A stretch of DNA of 7,247 nt from assembly GCA_041623895.1 (NCBI GenBank), contig JBFJVZ010000395.1:1-7247 (forward strand), given 5' to 3'. The notes beneath the pieces are model-generated. The model ran no database searches, had not been told where the DNA came from, and was given only the letters and a program-made list of their open reading frames with translations. A program made the translations under genes and the position numbers. Positions 6,541 to 7,247 of this stretch are shown here, piece after piece. Each line of letters opens with the position of its first letter. Within the stretch, counting starts at the first letter, position 1. The stretch comes from JBFJVZ01 sp041623895. GTDB lineage: Bacteria; Planctomycetota; Planctomycetia; Pirellulales; Pirellulaceae.

Positions 6541-7247
6541 AAGACACTGGCCTTGAAAGCTGAATAAAGCGATTGAATTCTCAGGATTGCCATCTGTTTG
6601 GCTGTTTCGTCAAACAGGATTGGCGTAAAAATGGTTACCAGAGCGAGCACGACAAAGCACAAACAGGCGATCCATTTCCCCAAACAGATCGCCAGCAAGA
6701 CAGCTCCGACAACGAAGACTCCGCGATCGATTCTCAGTCCGTGCCGTTGACAAAGAATCAAGACGCCAACCAACACAATCGCATGGGCAACCAACGTCGA
6801 AGCGACGACGCCTTCGATTCCAAACGGCCCGATCAAGGTCAGGCCGAGCACAAAGTTGGCAGTCAGCCCGAACAGCAGCAACGAACTGCTCAGCCAAGTC
6901 TTCTCGATGCACCAAAAATATTTTTGGGCGACAAACGTCATCGCAGCCAGGCTGCAATAGGACAGCGTCATCGGCAACAGTGCTTCGCCGATCGCAAACT
7001 TGTTATGCCAAATACCGCCAAACAATAGCGGTGCACACAACAGAATTCCGATCGAGCCGAATACGCACAATAACCCGATTGCTTTCAGCATCAGATTCAT
7101 CCGCTCAGTCACGGCGTCGCGGTTTCCTGATTCCCAATCTTTGCTCAAGTAAGGAATGCCCATGGAACCGGCCATCGCCCCCAGTGTCATCAGCAGAGCT
7201 GGCAGGATGCACGCCGTGTGGTACTGGCCGATCAGAAATTGAACACC
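6537..7247 (-). CDS. Polysaccharide flippase (Wzx/MOP superfamily), 5' part missing
   Basis: The reading frame is open to the right edge, so this is the C-terminal 236 residues of a longer membrane protein; family members are typically 400-500 residues. The first visible codons give GVQFLIGQYHTACILPALLM, upstream of the first internal ATG (7188-7190), which is therefore not the real start. Six or seven membrane segments are visible, at about residues 10-31, 54-77, 87-105, 119-140, 145-166 and a long stretch at 176-211. The family pattern is seen in the cytoplasmic loop PYLSKDWESGNRDAVTERMN and in LGLTLIGPFGIEGVVASTL, which resembles the GI-GAA-AT stretch of oligosaccharide flippases. The likely job is moving a lipid-linked glycan across the cytoplasmic membrane. 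Its stop overlaps the ATP-grasp start (ATGA, 6537-6540), so the two are one operon, and glycosyltransferases are expected beyond the right edge. MurJ-like or other MOP members are less likely alternatives. Confidence 0.85.
   Translation of the reverse strand, partial: GVQFLIGQYHTACILPALLMTLGAMAGSMGIPYLSKDWESGNRDAVTERMNLMLKAIGLLCVFGSIGILLCAPLLFGGIWHNKFAIGEALLPMTLSYCSLAAMTFVAQKYFWCIEKTWLSSSLLLFGLTANFVLGLTLIGPFGIEGVVASTLVAHAIVLVGVLILCQRHGLRIDRGVFVVGAVLLAICLGKWIACLCFVVLALVTIFTPILFDETAKQMAILRIQSLYSAFKASVL

Overview
The window looks like a piece of a planctomycete chromosome, probably Pirellulaceae (Rhodopirellula-like). This is inferred from protein style, not from a marker gene. The signs are a secreted formylglycine-type sulfatase with an extra C-terminal beta-rich domain, a TPR protein with the LAWLLATCP...DDLAAAYAELGDF ending common in planctomycetes, and GGGAGGGCGAAGCTCC-type intergenic palindromes. 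There are six genes, five on the minus strand and one on the plus strand. No RNA gene, CRISPR array, insertion sequence or phage gene was seen.

Layout. Positions 1-110 are non-coding, with one weak hairpin. Positions 111-941 (-) encode a cytoplasmic TPR protein. The 251-base gap 942-1192 holds a large palindrome (1048-1118). Positions 1193-2629 (-) encode a secreted HExxH protein whose active-site layout matches the anthrax lethal-factor-like (ATLF/M34) gluzincins. After a 109-base gap, 2739-4622 (-) encode an exported S1-family sulfatase. The 183-base divergent gap 4623-4805 contains a second copy of the palindrome family (4707-4778), ending 27 bases before the start codon of the only plus-strand gene, an AHSA1/SRPBCC protein (4806-5198). 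A 22-base hairpin (5208-5229) separates it from the convergent block 5245-7247 (-). That block is an ATP-grasp ligase overlapping by ATGA with a polysaccharide flippase that runs off the right edge.

Working together. The flippase and ATP-grasp genes are almost certainly the translationally coupled 3' end of a surface-polysaccharide operon; the ATP-grasp enzyme may add an amino acid or similar group to a sugar or precursor. The sulfatase and metallopeptidase are exported and co-oriented, and may act together on sulfated, protein-linked extracellular polymers, but this is inference. The TPR and SRPBCC genes have no visible functional link to their neighbours.

The most noteworthy items are the lethal-factor-like catalytic signature in a secreted planctomycete protein and the pair of related palindromes, one of which occupies the upstream region of the SRPBCC gene. 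I did not find clear evidence of an entirely new multi-gene system.
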